From NCBI GenBank assembly GCA_024138025.1, contig JAMXBD010000975.1:62001-126000 (forward strand): 64,000 nucleotides of DNA. Direction: 5' to 3'. Position numbers and translations under genes: made by a program. This document shows, in pieces, positions 48,167 to 60,379 of this stretch. The notes under the pieces are model-generated. The model saw only the letters and a list, made by a program, of their open reading frames with translations. It ran no database searches and was not told the origin of the DNA. The stretch's first letter is position 1; each line of letters opens with the position of its first letter. Source of the stretch: Combretum micranthum (Eukaryota; Streptophyta; Magnoliopsida; Myrtales; Combretaceae).

Positions 48167-48394
48167 GATTATCACATTTGGTATCCGAGCTTAAGTATTT
48201 GTGCAAATAACAACTTAAAATTCAAATTACTATCTACGATTTTTTTGAGGTAATTTATAATACCTAAATGATGTCATTAATTAAAAATTCTATAGAGAGG
48301 AAAACTTTTGGTTTTAAATTGATACTTCAAATTTTAAAGTTTAAGTAGTTAATTACAAAAAATAGACAAAGTTTATGTGTTAAATGTGATAATC
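48167..48394. mobile_element. hairpin MITE
   Basis: About 228 bp with inverted ends GATTATCACATTTGGTA and the complement of TGTTAAATGTGATAATC. No target duplication is clear. The ends resemble those of the MITE at 44020. It lies about 770 bp before the ERF start codon. Confidence 0.6.
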
Positions 48395-48761
48395 CCTAAT
48401 TAACCATACTTATTGTGTTGTTTTTTCCTGTAGTTATTTATTATGCTGTTAATCACATGTTATAACCTATCTAATAAAAACTCATTCTCTTCCAACCCAT
48501 AGGGTATCATATCGTTTGAGTTTGACTCATATTGTGCTAAGGTAAAAAAAAAAAAAAAGAAAGAGGGAGAAAATAAATCATAAAACTTTTGTATAATGTG
48601 CCCGTTCACACACAACTTAATATTAATTAAAACCTGCTGATTAAATTTAAATTGTCGATATCAGTAGTTTTATTATTTCTCATAAAATGAAAAGGAGAAA
48701 GCATAAGCTATCATTTTTTCCATATGGGTAATTTCTTTTTAATTATATAATTGGGGAGGTG
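48395..48761. other. upstream region of the ERF gene
   Basis: AT-rich DNA with an A run at 48546-48558. No further element was identified. Confidence 0.5.
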
Positions 48762-48847
48762 CCGACCTAAACAGACAAGCATTCAGGGTTCATATTGCTT
48801 TCATAGAACACAACAACATACCTTTCCTTTTAAGTTTTCTATAAATA
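48762..48847 (+). promoter_or_regulatory. ERF gene promoter: DRE core and TATA box
   Basis: A TATA box TATAAATA lies at 48840-48847, about 80 bp before the start codon. This suggests a transcription start near 48870-48880 and a 5' UTR of about 50-60 nt. A GCCGAC core, the DRE/CRT element bound by DREB-type AP2 factors in stress responses, is at 48762-48767. Control by cold or drought is inference. Confidence 0.55.
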
Positions 48848-48928
48848 AGATCATCTGACTATTGGATTTAAGGTTCAAGAGTTTGTAGTAAGTGACTAAA
48901 ACGTACTCAATTTTGTGGGGTTACATTT

Positions 48929-50748
48929 ATGTGTATTTTAAAGGTGGCGAGGTCTAGAGATAAATTAGATGAATGGAACAGGAACAATTACTATTACCAC
49001 CACCACCACCAACGTTTGAACTATTTTGGTGGATTGGACGGAGAGGATGCCGACTCGTCCGCCATAGTGTCGGCTCTGACACGAGTGGTGGCTGGAGATG
49101 TTCCGACACCACCGCCAAGTGATGCCATAGCTGGCCGTTATGTGTCTGGCGATTCTGCCCCTGCTGCCTATTCTGGGGAAGTTGGTCATGGCACCTACGA
49201 TGCATCTAATCCTTACAATGCATTCAGTGGACCTCTTCATGGTGGAGCATCATCTGCTGCAACAGGTAATACCGTCAATCATTTATTATTCATAGTTCTT
49301 AAAATCGGAAATTTACTATCAGTTGGAGTATATATAATCGGTACAATTGTAAAAAAACATGTAAAATTAGTAAAATCGTAAATGTGTAATCATATATTTA
49401 AATTTATAATTATATCTAAATTTTATAGCTAAATAATTGTGTATCTATTTTAATTAAAAAATATATATATAATCATAAACTTATAGAATCATATATTTGA
49501 TTCGAGATTTTGATAAATATAAATATTATATAAAATAAATTTTTCATCCACAAAATAGGACAAAGAATTCAAACCTATGCCAACCCTTTTTAGACTTTCA
49601 ACGAGTATCCTAAAATAACGGTGATGGCTATCATTGGTTACTTCTTTTTTTTATATTAATTATATCTCTCTGGTAATTGAATATTTTTAACTCCTTAGAC
49701 ATATTTAGCACTTAGTATGTAGGATTTATTCTATGCATTCAAAGTCCTTCCTGATCTGCGGGGATTATGTCGGTTTCTTGGTCAGCTAGGCTTTCTATAA
49801 TGATGATATTCTTATAATAAAAGTCATCACAATGATCTTCTTTGTAATGGATGTCTATACATCTATATTAATAAAATAAAATAAAAAATCTCTTTCATTT
49901 GACTTTTTAAACTACGAAGTCGGTAAGCTTTGAATGATATCATGTGACACATTGGCAATAAACCTCCTTTAACTGTTATAAACCGCTCTGGTTGCTGACT
50001 ACTTTCTGTGTGTTGAAAATTTCATACAATCCCAGCTATGGAAGAAGGATTCAGTTACAATAATAATCCAACGTATGAGTATGTCAACGAAACACAGCAT
50101 AACAAGGAAGAGACGAGGAGGAAGTACAGAGGAGTGAGACAGAGACCATGGGGCAAATGGGCTGCTGAGATAAGAGACCCCATCAAGGCTGCAAGAGTTT
50201 GGTTGGGAACATTTGATACAGCTGAAGCAGCAGCCAGAGCCTACGATGAAGCTTCTCTCAAGTTCAGAGGCAACAAGGCCAAGCTCAACTTCCCTGAAAA
50301 CGTCAGACTCCGCCACCCATCTGCCGATCCATCGCCGACCCGGCTCACCATTTCTGATCATCCTAATACCCTTTTGCCCACTTCCACTGAAGCAGGGCAT
50401 AGTGTTTCATATATGCAGAGTCCTGAGGCATTATATCCAATGGTGTCTCATCAAGGACAGTCCATGAGCTTTTATGATCAAATGGTTTTAGCACCATCTT
50501 TTCTGTTTTCTCCTCCTTTTGTCCCTTCTACACCATCATCATCATCATCATCATCATCATCTTATTCCTCTTTATATCAGCATTCAACACCACCACCACC
50601 ACCATCTTATTCCTCTTTATATCAACATTCAACTACACCATATCTTATGGATCAGCCACAAATGAACAATGGTCAGATTAGCGGTACAGATTTTTCCATG
50701 CCATCACCATGGACTGACTCAAGCCACTATAGTTCCCCATCTAATTAG
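48929..50748 (+). CDS. AP2/ERF transcription factor, group X (ABR1/ERF110-like), two exons
   Basis: A nuclear DNA-binding protein of the ethylene-response-factor family, expected to bind GCC-box or related promoter elements. Exon 1 is 48929-49265 (donor ACAG|GTAATA). Exon 2 is 50036-50748 (acceptor ATCCCAG|CT). The intron is 770 bp and in phase 1; the split codon is G|CT (Ala). The product has 349 residues. The N-terminus [11 protein letters not shown] and the VSALTRVV motif (about residues 49-56) match group X members related to ABR1. The AP2 domain is at about 142-199, with [24 protein letters not shown] and AARAYDEA; Ala and Asp in WAAEIRD mark it as ERF rather than DREB type. The C-terminus is rich in Ser, Pro and Tyr, with poly-Ser, poly-Pro and a duplicated [10 protein letters not shown], a likely activation region. 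Exon 2 alone is open from ATG 50038, but lacks the family N-terminus. Confidence 0.92.
50533..50634 (+). repeat. coding microsatellites and duplicated peptide in the ERF gene
   Basis: A CAT/TCA trinucleotide run (50533-50560) encodes poly-Ser. A CCA/CAC run (about 50588-50606) encodes poly-Pro. The segment for [10 protein letters not shown] occurs twice, on each side of the Pro run. Such tracts often vary in length between alleles. Confidence 0.85.
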
Positions 50749-51785
50749 ATTGCTATTTTTTCCCCAATTTTAGCTCTTTTTTTCCCCCTCAATTGTATTG
50801 ATCAAGATTCCCATGATAAAATAAGTAGCACCTAATCATGATCAGGTGAAGATGCTGAAGTTCTTGCTTGGAAATATGTGTGTTTGTTGTGAATTTTATC
50901 CTGAAAATTTGACAGATAAACATTTTGACAAGCTCAAAGCTTGAGTATGTACAATTGTAGCGGATTTTGAGTTACTTGGAGATTGTATCATGTGCAAATT
51001 TTGATATGTATGAAAAGTTAATTAAACATTGATTATTTATCAAATAATCAGTTATAGAACAAAATGAACTAAATATGTTAGCGGCAAATTGCAAGGGAAG
51101 TTATCAGCATTTATAGAGAAGTTTATTTATGTTATTAACGTTCTAAGTGTTTGAAAGTAGAAATCAATATTTAATAAAGATATCAATATTTCGCAAAGTT
51201 TATTTATGGTACTAACGTTTGAATTATTTTTTAATTAAATTTTCTTAATTTTCTTTAATAGTCAAATATATAAACATTATTTAACTCAATTTGTAAAATG
51301 TTGATTCTTTTTTTTTAACACTTAAAATGTTGGTACCTTAAATGAATTTATCTCTAAATATTGATTCACTTTTTTAATTACTCAAAATATTGATACCTTA
51401 AATAAACTTATTCTCAAATGATAATTTTTTTTTTATGTAATTTACTCAGTATAATAATGATCATCATCATAGGCATTACTATTATTTTTGAACCACCGAT
51501 ATCAAATGAATTTATTGGATTAATCGAGAAGCAATTACTTCAATTAAAGAAATGGGAGGATTAGTAGTAGCAAAACTGCTTACTCATAAAAGCACCTTCA
51601 GTATTAAATGAGCTTAGAAATTAAATGATAATAATGTCTTATGTTCCAGTTATAGAAGACAAAAATGTAGAAGGAAAATGAGGGGTAAATTATTTTTGGC
51701 TTCTACAGATTCATCTCAGCTATGGAAAGATATTGTAATAAAACAAGAGAGAAAATCACAATTGGTTTATCTCTCAAAAATAAAT
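50749..51785. other. 3' region of the ERF gene and intergenic DNA
   Basis: A possible poly(A) signal GATAAAATAAG lies about 65 bp after the stop codon. The rest is AT-rich with words such as CTCAAAATATTGAT repeated near 51290-51420. No other gene is seen. Confidence 0.5.
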
Positions 51786-52064
51786 GGAAAAATGTCAATT
51801 TTGAAACTTGAATTTTAACAAAATGGATAATTAGGAACATAAACTTTTAAAAAGTTCAATTTTATATCTAATTAAATTTTTTATGCCACTTTTTATTATT
51901 TATTTTTTTTATCTCTTGAAGTAATGAACACGTGTCAGATAATGATTAAATAAAATAATAAAAAAAGTGTGAAAAATTTAATTAAGTATAAATTAGATTA
52001 TTTAAAAGTTTAAGTATCTAATGACCTGTTTTATTAAAGTTGAAAGACCAAAATGGGAATTTAC
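51786..52064. mobile_element. hairpin MITE
   Basis: About 280 bp. The left arm (GGAAAAATGTCAATTTTGAA, through AAATGGATAATTAGGAAC, to AATTAAATTTTTTATGCCAC) pairs with the complement of the right arm (51968-52064). It resembles in sequence the MITE at 44020 and probably belongs to the same broad group. No clear target duplication. Confidence 0.65.
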
Positions 52065-52112
52065 AAGGAAGTCTCAATGGGGGAAAAAAGCGTTGAAAAA
52101 TGGATCAACCTA

Positions 52113-52345
52113 GGACAAGTGGTTTCGACATCTTCGATGTTATTTATGTACGCTTCGGCAACCCTATTACACTATCGACAAAGAGGTGGGAATGGATAGG
52201 GGTGTAGGCAGGATATACTCTTCTTGAAAGAAAAGGTTTCTCTGGGGTGCGCGCCGACAGAATAGCGCGTTCGCATATAGCTTCAAGCTATTCAAGATGC
52301 CCGTACCTTGAAGGGCGGGTTCACGATCAAAGAGGAAATACCCTA
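52113..52345. other. GC-richer patch, possible organelle-derived insert
   Basis: A patch of near-balanced composition with words such as GGGGTGCGCGCCGACAGAAT and GCTTCAAGCTATTCAAGATG, unlike its AT-rich flanks. Base use resembles plant mitochondrial DNA, so a NUMT is possible. No gene was recognised, and this rests on composition alone. Confidence 0.3.
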
Positions 52346-53580
52346 TTTATAAATTTCGAAAGGGGCAATAGTGTAATTTACGTGAACCGTCATAAACAAA
52401 TACGTTTATACTAATAAAACAATAAAGCATAAAATTAATACTAATACATGTGCCGAAAATTAAAGAGAACAGAGGGACTAGATATTGTAAAAGAAAAAAT
52501 AATGAAATTTCAACTGCTTTTTCCTTTTTTTTTTTTTTTGAAACAAATGGTTAAGGTTTTTATACGTAACCTTAGTGATATAGATAAAACATAGACTCTC
52601 CTGTTAACCTCACTTCAGCTAGTTCCTCTTGCTGCGACATGGAGAAAGAGAACAGGAGCGACACTCATAGACAATAAGCCTCCAAACCCTAAATTCTAAT
52701 TACATTACTATAAGATATACTTAGATTCATAATAGACAAAAGACAAATTTATTACATGATTATTTTAATAGGATAATTGCAAGGTTGGAATTTCATTAAG
52801 TTAAGGTTTGTAGAAATAGATCTATTATGATGAATTCATGAACGCAATTATATTTCAGAACAATTATGATTGATGGATTAATAGAATTGAAATATAAAGG
52901 TTAGTGATAGAACAAGATCCCTAGAATGTATATTAAGGTTTTATGGAAAGAGTTAGAATTACTAATAATTTGAATGGAAAATTGATTGTCACAATTGAAC
53001 CACAAAATAGTTAGGGTTGATGAATTATCAAAAGCAAGATCTAAGAAACAATGCATACAATGAAATTGATAGAGTAGATTAGTGTTTATAATGATATGAT
53101 GATAGCTAAGACCCTTGTAACCGAGTGGTATGAACATCAATCTCTTAATAGGATTTACTTGCGTTATATATGTTGTAATAAAGAATAATTGATAACAAAT
53201 AAATAATAATAGGATGATGGATTAGTCTAAACCCTAAAGTATGATTTGTGTGTGTAACCAAACAATTTAGGAAGATGGAAATGAAGAAGAAAAAGCTTTG
53301 TTGGTTAATTTGACAACCCCCTATCAGTTAAACCCATGATTCTAAGCAACCACTCCAATCATTAGTGAAATATATGTTTATTGTGATACCACCTTGATAT
53401 CACATGTTTGAGAAGAAGTACAAAATTTTTTACATGTATTACTTGTTGAAGAAGAGATATAGTGATAGTACTGAGTCAAAGTTGTAAAAATATCAGTATT
53501 ACATAATCAATTAGCGATGCAAATGTATTGCATTGGTAAAATGTCATACCAAATCAGAGAGAGAAGAAGAGATTGAATCC
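52346..53580. other. intergenic
   Basis: No supported gene. A T run lies at about 52526-52540. The frame at 52901-53140 has no known motif. Confidence 0.5.
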
Positions 53581-54100
53581 AACTTTCAAGAAAGAGGGAT
53601 GAGACTTCTTATCTATAGGATTTCTTTTACTTTTTCTCAGATGTTAGTGACTTTTGTGCCACTATTGTTTTTATCTTCCTAAGCCTTTCTTCCCAAGCAT
53701 TTCTCTTACCATTTCAAAGGTTTCTTTTTTTTTTTTTTGGTTGAATATTCTAAAGGCGTCAGTGACACAAATGTCACTGTCCTTTTTTATTTTTCCTTCT
53801 CTTTGTATTTGCAAGTGTGAATTTGACATGGTAGCTCAGACTGAGTCCAACTTTCAAGAAAGAGGGATGAGACTTTGTGCCTGTAGGATTTCTTTTACTT
53901 TTTTCTCAGAGGTCAGTGACTTTGTGTCACTATTCATTTTACCTTCCTAAGCCTTTCTTCCCAAGCTTTTCTCTTACTATTTCAAAGGTGTCTTTTTTTT
54001 TTGTCGAATATTTCAAAGGTGTTAGTGACATAAATGTCACTGTCCTTTTTATTTTCCCTTCTCTTTGTATTTGCAAGTGTGAATTTGACATGTTATCTCA
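53581..54100. repeat. tandem duplication, period 268 bp
   Basis: Unit 1 is 53581-53848 and unit 2 is 53849 to about 54100. Both start AACTTTCAAGAAAGAGGGAT and end in TGTGAATTTGACATG plus a GTAGCTCA-like word. Both contain short inverted words AGTGACACAAATGTCACT and CAGTGACTTTGTGTCACTA. The open frames in each copy are low-complexity and have no known motif. Confidence 0.9.
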
Positions 54101-54699
54101 ATTTTACTATGTGATGCAAGTGAAATTTTTATATCATGGTTTCATCATGTGATATTGCAATGGTAATATTGTAATTTTTTATTTAATTGGTATTTATATG
54201 ATTTTTTTCAACTGAATGGTAAATAAAAAAATATCTTTCAATCATCAATTTCTAAGTCATAAGTATGGTTAAAAATATAGTTAATTTAGTGGGATTCATT
54301 TATTAGTTTGTTTGTTTGCCAACGAAGCAATTTATTTAGGAGAAATTTGGCAAATTAAAACGCAACATTAAGTGATTCAGTTAAAAAAAAAATAGAAGTA
54401 TAACTAAGGGATCCTAAAATTTATACCCGTTCCTTTTTTGCCTTGGTTTGTAGCTTATTCAACACATAGATTAGCTTGTATATTCACTAAAGAAAAACAA
54501 CAGGAAGAAAAAACAAGTTTCAAATTGGATATTTTATCCACAACAAGTTTAGATTGTCTTAAGGGTAGACTCTTCCCTACAACACTATTAAAGCAACTTA
54601 GAGTTAGTTTCAACTATAGTTCTCGACTAGTTATTTTCTTTTGCAAGAAGTTAAGTTTCTCTTATGGCCAATGGTTCAATTAGGTCGATATTATGGTAA
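54101..54699. other. intergenic
   Basis: No gene supported. A reading frame at 54438-54683 lacks known motifs. Confidence 0.45.
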
Positions 54700-57150
54700 G
54701 ATACAATTAAAGAACATGCAGCAAGTAAAGCTCTTACATGATTTTGCGCAACCACTCCCAAACATGCTTTCCTTTCTCAAGTTTCCATCTCACTAGGATA
54801 GTTCAATTTATAATCTCTCCATCCAGCTTTTCCCTAAGTGCAAATTGGAGTTGAAACTAAGTTAAAGTAGTATTAAGAGCTTTCTTTAGAGTTTGATGCT
54901 CTTCAACTACATCAAAAACACGTTGATAACTGATTGAGGATCAAGGATTTTATATTAAAATAAAATTCACTTCTATGCTTCCATATAAACGAGAAATGAA
55001 ACATGCTCTCCTCATCTACTTGATTTAGGTCAAACAACAATAATGAAAACAAATTCGTAACCCCATCACTTGAAAAGAATTTTCTTTACATTTCTAAAAG
55101 GTCAAGCTATACCATTTCTTGAAGAATACTTTAAAAAGAAATGCTCGATCGATTCTTCTTTTCACAAAATTTATGGTTGGGAGCTTATAGCATTTTCTTA
55201 TGAAAAGTTACTCTAGTTGCAATGTAGTTTGTAAAAACTTTCCACAAATGATGTTTGACCGTAGGCATTAAATTTAAAGACTAAATAACATTCTATAGAA
55301 ATGTATCTACCTAATAAGAGGATGAATTTCAAATCTAAACATAACTCCATAGCCCTTATGATTGTCGGATATATTCTTATTTAGCAGAGTATTCACTAAC
55401 TCTCTTGTGTGGCTAATTTACCTTGCCATCCTTGTCAATTTTCAACAATAGGATCTGTTTTATTGCTTAGACTGCTTTAGACAAGATAAGATTTGTGATT
55501 TGGTTCTAATCCAACATTTTTGGTCTACAACAATAAGTGCATTCGCTATGGGATTCAAATTTATACAACTATGATAGGTTTCTCATAGCTTGAAATCCTT
55601 CAAAAACTACTATCCACATATTAGACCATACCTTGATCCTTCTTCCACATCCTATTTGCTAATAAAAGTTCTTTAAAATTAGATCCTTCCCTTTTTTATT
55701 GCAATGCCAGCTCCAAGATGCTCTTTCTCCAATTTTTGTATGCATAAAATCAGTTTGTGTGAAATTTGTGCCTTGTAATATTCTTTTCTAAATGGAATTA
55801 GGATAAAAGTAAGCCTCCAAGTTGTTTTTGCCAAAATTGCATCATTGAAGGCTTCCAATCTTTGAAATCCAAATATCCCTTGTTTTTAAGCACAACAAAT
55901 GATGACAAACTTTTATAGTGTATTTATTGCCCCTTGTAATCTCTACCCTAGTAAAATCTTAACATTAAAGGATTTACCTCTCGGCACAGATTCTTTAGAA
56001 ATTTGAACATACTCATTACATAATTTGGTATAGTTAGAACCACTTCAAAAGAACTTCTATACCTCTAAGAGATAACAACAAGCTTTTTCTAGCCCTTTAG
56101 TTTATTCATGGTCTAAACCTTGATAAAACCCAAAGGTTTTGTATCTACCCTACTTTATTAGTAGACTAAATACTTTCTAGCTTTATCAACTTTTTCAATA
56201 GCTCATAACATCACCCATTTATTTATTTAGTGTATTTGCACTAAAGGATTCAAAGGGTTTATGGAAACCGATTTTCTAACCTAAGGTGCCACAATATCTT
56301 TCCAAAAACAATTTGAGACAAGTCAAGTTAAATTTGTCAACTCCATAAAATTTGGGGAATTGTTCCAAAGAGAGAGAGATGGGTTGATTCTAGGCATGAC
56401 TATTTCATTACAACTCTCTTAAACAAGCCTTGGTTATTATATTTATGAATTATAGGAGGGATAGTATCCGTTACTAGAATGAATAGACAAGGGGAGGGGG
56501 ATCCTCTTACTTAATTCTCTAGTCATAATGTGCCCAACTCTCTTTCCATTTATCACCAAGTTATAAGTCATAGAGGTGATATCGTCCATGGCCCATTTGA
56601 TCTACGTTTCAAGGAAAGTAAGATTTATTAATGAGCCCTCTAAGAAACTCTACTCAATTTTATCATATACTTTGGTCATGTCTACCACGATAGCATAATA
56701 AAATCTATTTCTAGTATTTCTTAATTTTAAAGCGTAGAAAACCTAGTGAGCTATAATTACATGGTCTTATATAAGTTAAATAGAGATAAAAGCACTTTAG
56801 TTTTAAAGGATGGATCCTATAAGCCAAAAATTTTAAGATGATTTTATATGAAAATTGCATAGATTAATCAATTGGATAATAATAAGAGACTAATTTAGGA
56901 AATTTATTCTTTAGAACCAGAAAAAAAAGATTGGTTTTAAATTTTGGAGGAAATATACTTGTACAAAAAAAAAGTGATTGAGTGATTTAACAAAGAAATC
57001 TCTAAGGAGCTACCAATTTGATTGATAAAAGATACCATTAAAGTTACTAGGATTAGGAGCTTTTTGTAAACTCAATAGAAACACAACCCTCTTCACTTCT
57101 TCCTTATCATTTACACCTATTAAACAATTGTTTGATCTCATATGTGGTTG
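54700..57150 (-). mobile_element. LINE remnant, minus strand
   Basis: Read right to left, it encodes broken pieces of LINE ORF2. The RT start (LLSLQKAPNPSNFNGIFYQS) is at about 57085-57020. The segment YAIVVDMTKVYDKIE is at about 56705-56652, then GSLINLTFLE and WAMDDITSMTYNLVINGKR to about 56540. The zinc-finger RVT region with HHLWKVF and NHKFCEKK lies near 55250-55150. Many stops are present. The catalytic box was not found. Both edges are approximate, and no poly(A) tail or target duplication was seen. It is a different copy from the LINE at 9.4 kb. Confidence 0.75.
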
Positions 57151-58958
57151 ATTTGGTTGCTGCTTTGTTGAGTTTAATAACATTTAAAGAAGATGAAGTT
57201 GAAGTTTTTGAAAATTTATAAAAGTGATAAGTTGTATTCAACTTTGGTCGCAACCACCAACATTAGGTAGGTGCATCTATCGAAATAGGATAGAAAATAT
57301 TAAGTCGTATTCTAAGGGATCATTGGTATCTACCTTACTCACATTTCATCTATTATCTAGTCAAAGAAAATTTAAAAAGCATAATGAAAACATAAATTAC
57401 ACAGGGTTAATAAATATACATAGGTTTTCAGGGCAAATCGTAAGATAACCTTGTTAATGTAAGAAAAAAAAGCCTGTTAATGCAAGAAAAAGTCTTAGGG
57501 ATTACTTTACCAAGTCCTTATCATGTGATTTCTTAATAAACTCATAGAGTTGTTCACTGGTACATTTGCACTGTCGGATTCATGAATATAAGTTAAAGCC
57601 TCTCTCAAGGTCAGAAACTCTAAATCTAGACCAGATCACCGAAATCTCTTCACAAGTTATCAACGGTCTAGATTTGCATAAATTTTAAGGATCCTTTGTT
57701 TTAAAACCAACCTAATGAATTTTAAAAACAAGTAACATAAAGTTTTACCATCACTCTCTCAAGGTGACTATGAGTAACTCCATTAGTAGCCTAAATCTAT
57801 TCAAAAGAATGATCTCTCAATCTTTCAATTGAAATCAGGCATGAATCTAAAAGTTGCACTACGCATTTAGAGCCACAAAATTAGGTTTTAGCTATAATTA
57901 CAAATACCTAGTGATAATCATTAAAACACCTTGAAATCACATGAATTAAGTCTTAGATTTGCAAAACCCTAAGTTAAACGATTATTCCTCCATGGATGCA
58001 GATATTAAGCACAAATTCTTGAAGAAATAATATGAATTTTAAGATGAAATTACAAATTAAATACAGAGTTTTGTAGAAAACAAACATCAAATTTATAATG
58101 AATTTACCTTGAAAACTTTGAGATTTCAACAGTAAGAAGAAACAGTTCTTTTGCTTAAGAATTCTCTCTTTACACTATGTTAGAAATTTGTTACAAAATG
58201 ATATATATGATACTTATTATTATCTCATGCTTTTGCGTGTTTATTTATAGGATAAAGGCACAGAAATCATGACGATTTTATTCGTTGGCTTGGTAGATTC
58301 TTTATAACAGAATTCATCCTCATCTTCATGTAATCGCGTCTAGATTGACAGCTCATAGGGTCACTTTTTCGCAGGGTAAGGTTGAGTGCTTGAGCATTGC
58401 TTGGATGTCAGGGCTCGACCTAAGGTGTGACATTCTACTAAAAAGGCTCGAGTTTTTGTCCAGATTCAACCAAGGGGTAAATTGAGTTTGCGAGGGCTCA
58501 AGACTTGAGCTCGACCCAAGCTGTGCTTTTCCTCTTGAAGGTGTAATTTTTTTCTAGCTTCGATCATGGGTTGAATGCAAGGCTCAACATTATGGCGAGA
58601 AAGAAGCTGTATCATGAAGTTCAAGGCTTAATCACCTCAATACAGAAAGTCGAGATTTATGTCGAGGGCTCAATGTAAGGCTCGACGGGCCATTTTGCTT
58701 TGTTGTTTTCCCATTGATGGATCTTTTGCAGGCCTCGGCTAAGTTTTGTTTTGCACAAATATTGTTGTTTTGCTCCAAATCTGATAAAAACACTTTGTTT
58801 CTTCTTCTTTTAATTCTAGAAGCTGAAAAACAATATTTAAACAATGAAAGCACCAGATTCATAGGAATTTATTAAAAGTGCATCAGATTAAGCCTGAATT
58901 CCAATGAATAAAATAGAGTAAAATAGACTTATCAATATGCAATAATCAACTTTGCATC
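57151..58958. mobile_element. LTR-like DNA, minus strand, edges unknown
   Basis: The stretch has the layout of the LTR-type elements elsewhere. A minus-strand TATA-like word lies near 58198-58212. Upstream of it (58340-58690) there is a cluster of GGCTCGA/GGCTCAA words (about eight in 350 bp). Splice-like GGTAAATTC on the minus strand lies near 58105. No ends or coding domains could be fixed. Confidence 0.35.
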
Positions 58959-58959
58959 A

Positions 58960-59115
58960 TGCTGAAAATCAAAATTAGGTACATTTCCTTTTGATGTATG
59001 CAGCTCAAAAAAGCAATCATGAAATTCCTTTATAATAGTTCCCTCATCATCCTTCCATACTTTGTTCTCATTTTGAACCCTTATTATCTTCTTTCTTGCT
59101 CTTCACATAATTGTG
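58960..59115 (-). pseudogene. LINE ORF2 fragment
   Basis: On the minus strand this reads RARKKIIRVQNENKVWKDDE and then FHDCFFELHTSKGN. This fits the segment between endonuclease and RT in plant LINEs (RRRKN-I-L-NG-W-DD...F..LFTS). It may be the upstream part of the LINE at 54700-57150, cut off by the intervening DNA, or a separate copy. Confidence 0.45.
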
Positions 59116-59696
59116 GTTTGAAATAAATTGATAAGTAAACTAATATAGATTATATGTAACATATCAAAATAATGATTACCTAGGAAATTTATGAATAAAT
59201 GTAATGTGTGTGTGTATACATTTTATGCCGAGCGGATTATTAGCATATTGAGGAATTTTGACATTGTAAGTAGTAATAGACTAAAACCATTATAGGTTTA
59301 GTTGGCAAGTTAAGTGATGTTTTAATAATACTAGCAAACATTGCACCACCATGCATGTGCTAATATACAATTTGAAAAAAAAAAGTAATAAATTTATTAA
59401 TATATTTCATTTTCTTCTACTCTTAATTAATTGAATTAATAAATATGCAACAATACTTTATATCTCATTTGTAGTGAAAAGAGAAGAAGAAACTTTTAGA
59501 TTTTTTTTTACACATTTGACATGTACATAATTCCTTGAAAACACAAAAAAAAATCATAAATGAAAAAGGTTATATACCAAACACATAATTCCTTGAATAC
59601 CATTTTTGTTATGATCCTAATAATATAAAAATTATTAAAAATGGATAAGAAATGAAAAAAAATATGAACATTTGAAAATTGAATATGGTATATATA
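59116..59696. other. intergenic
   Basis: AT-rich DNA with no gene; a TG dinucleotide run near 59204-59216. Confidence 0.5.
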
Positions 59697-60285
59697 TGTC
59701 ACAACCCTACAGGGTATTCTAGTTGTAATAATCCACTATGTAACTAAGTGAGGCCTCTAAAAAGTTACATAAATACTACACAACTAACTTTCCCATTTGA
59801 AGTGGATAATTAAAATAGGATTGATAGTTGTTTTGAGTGAGAAAGAGATTACATATATAATATATATACATATTAACAATAAAAGAACATAACATAAATC
59901 CAAGCCAGCAAAATATTACAACTATGGTCTTTAAGGCTTCATCAAAACCTTTTTACAACAAAGCTTACTAGAAATACAAAACTTAACTTTTACTATTACA
60001 AAACAATAACTAAGTCTCTATACACAATTAGTCTTCTTTCCAAAAGAGCTCATAAGTCCACTCTACACTAACTCCTACACCTGGGCTTGGTTTCGGTTTT
60101 CTTGTTTATAATCCTGTAAATCAACAGTCTAAGAGAGCGTGGGCATATAAAGCTCATTGAATAACATAATCTTAACACATATCACTAGTATCAAAAGTTT
60201 TGTTAGCAATCATATGTAATGCACTCATCAAACTATGAATCAAATATGGTTTGAATAATCGGTTTCAAACCTATGGGGATTTACG

Positions 60286-60297
60286 CCCTCTAGAGGG
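60286..60297. repeat. palindrome next to CGTAAA (conserved LTR hairpin)
   Basis: CCCTCTAGAGGG, preceded on the plus strand by TTTACG. Equivalent hairpins lie at 13812-13826 (minus) and 37729-37743 (plus). Confidence 0.7.
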
Positions 60298-60361
60298 TTG
60301 AAGGATAAGTTTAGTAGTTTATGCCCATGAGAATCTCAAAACTAGAGGAGGAGGAAGGGAA

Positions 60362-60379
60362 GGGGGGGGGGGGGGGGGG
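60362..60379 (+). repeat. run of 18 G residues
   Basis: Eighteen G residues are followed by AGGGTAGGGGG, so the stretch could form a G-quadruplex. Run length is error-prone in assemblies. Confidence 0.9.

Noticed and set aside
53111..53140. GAGTGGTATG-type word as a tRNA or SINE A box
   Set aside because: No B box at the proper distance and no stem structure.
60362..60379. Run of 18 G as a biological signal
   Set aside because: Long homopolymers are often unstable or mis-called in assemblies; kept only as a simple repeat.
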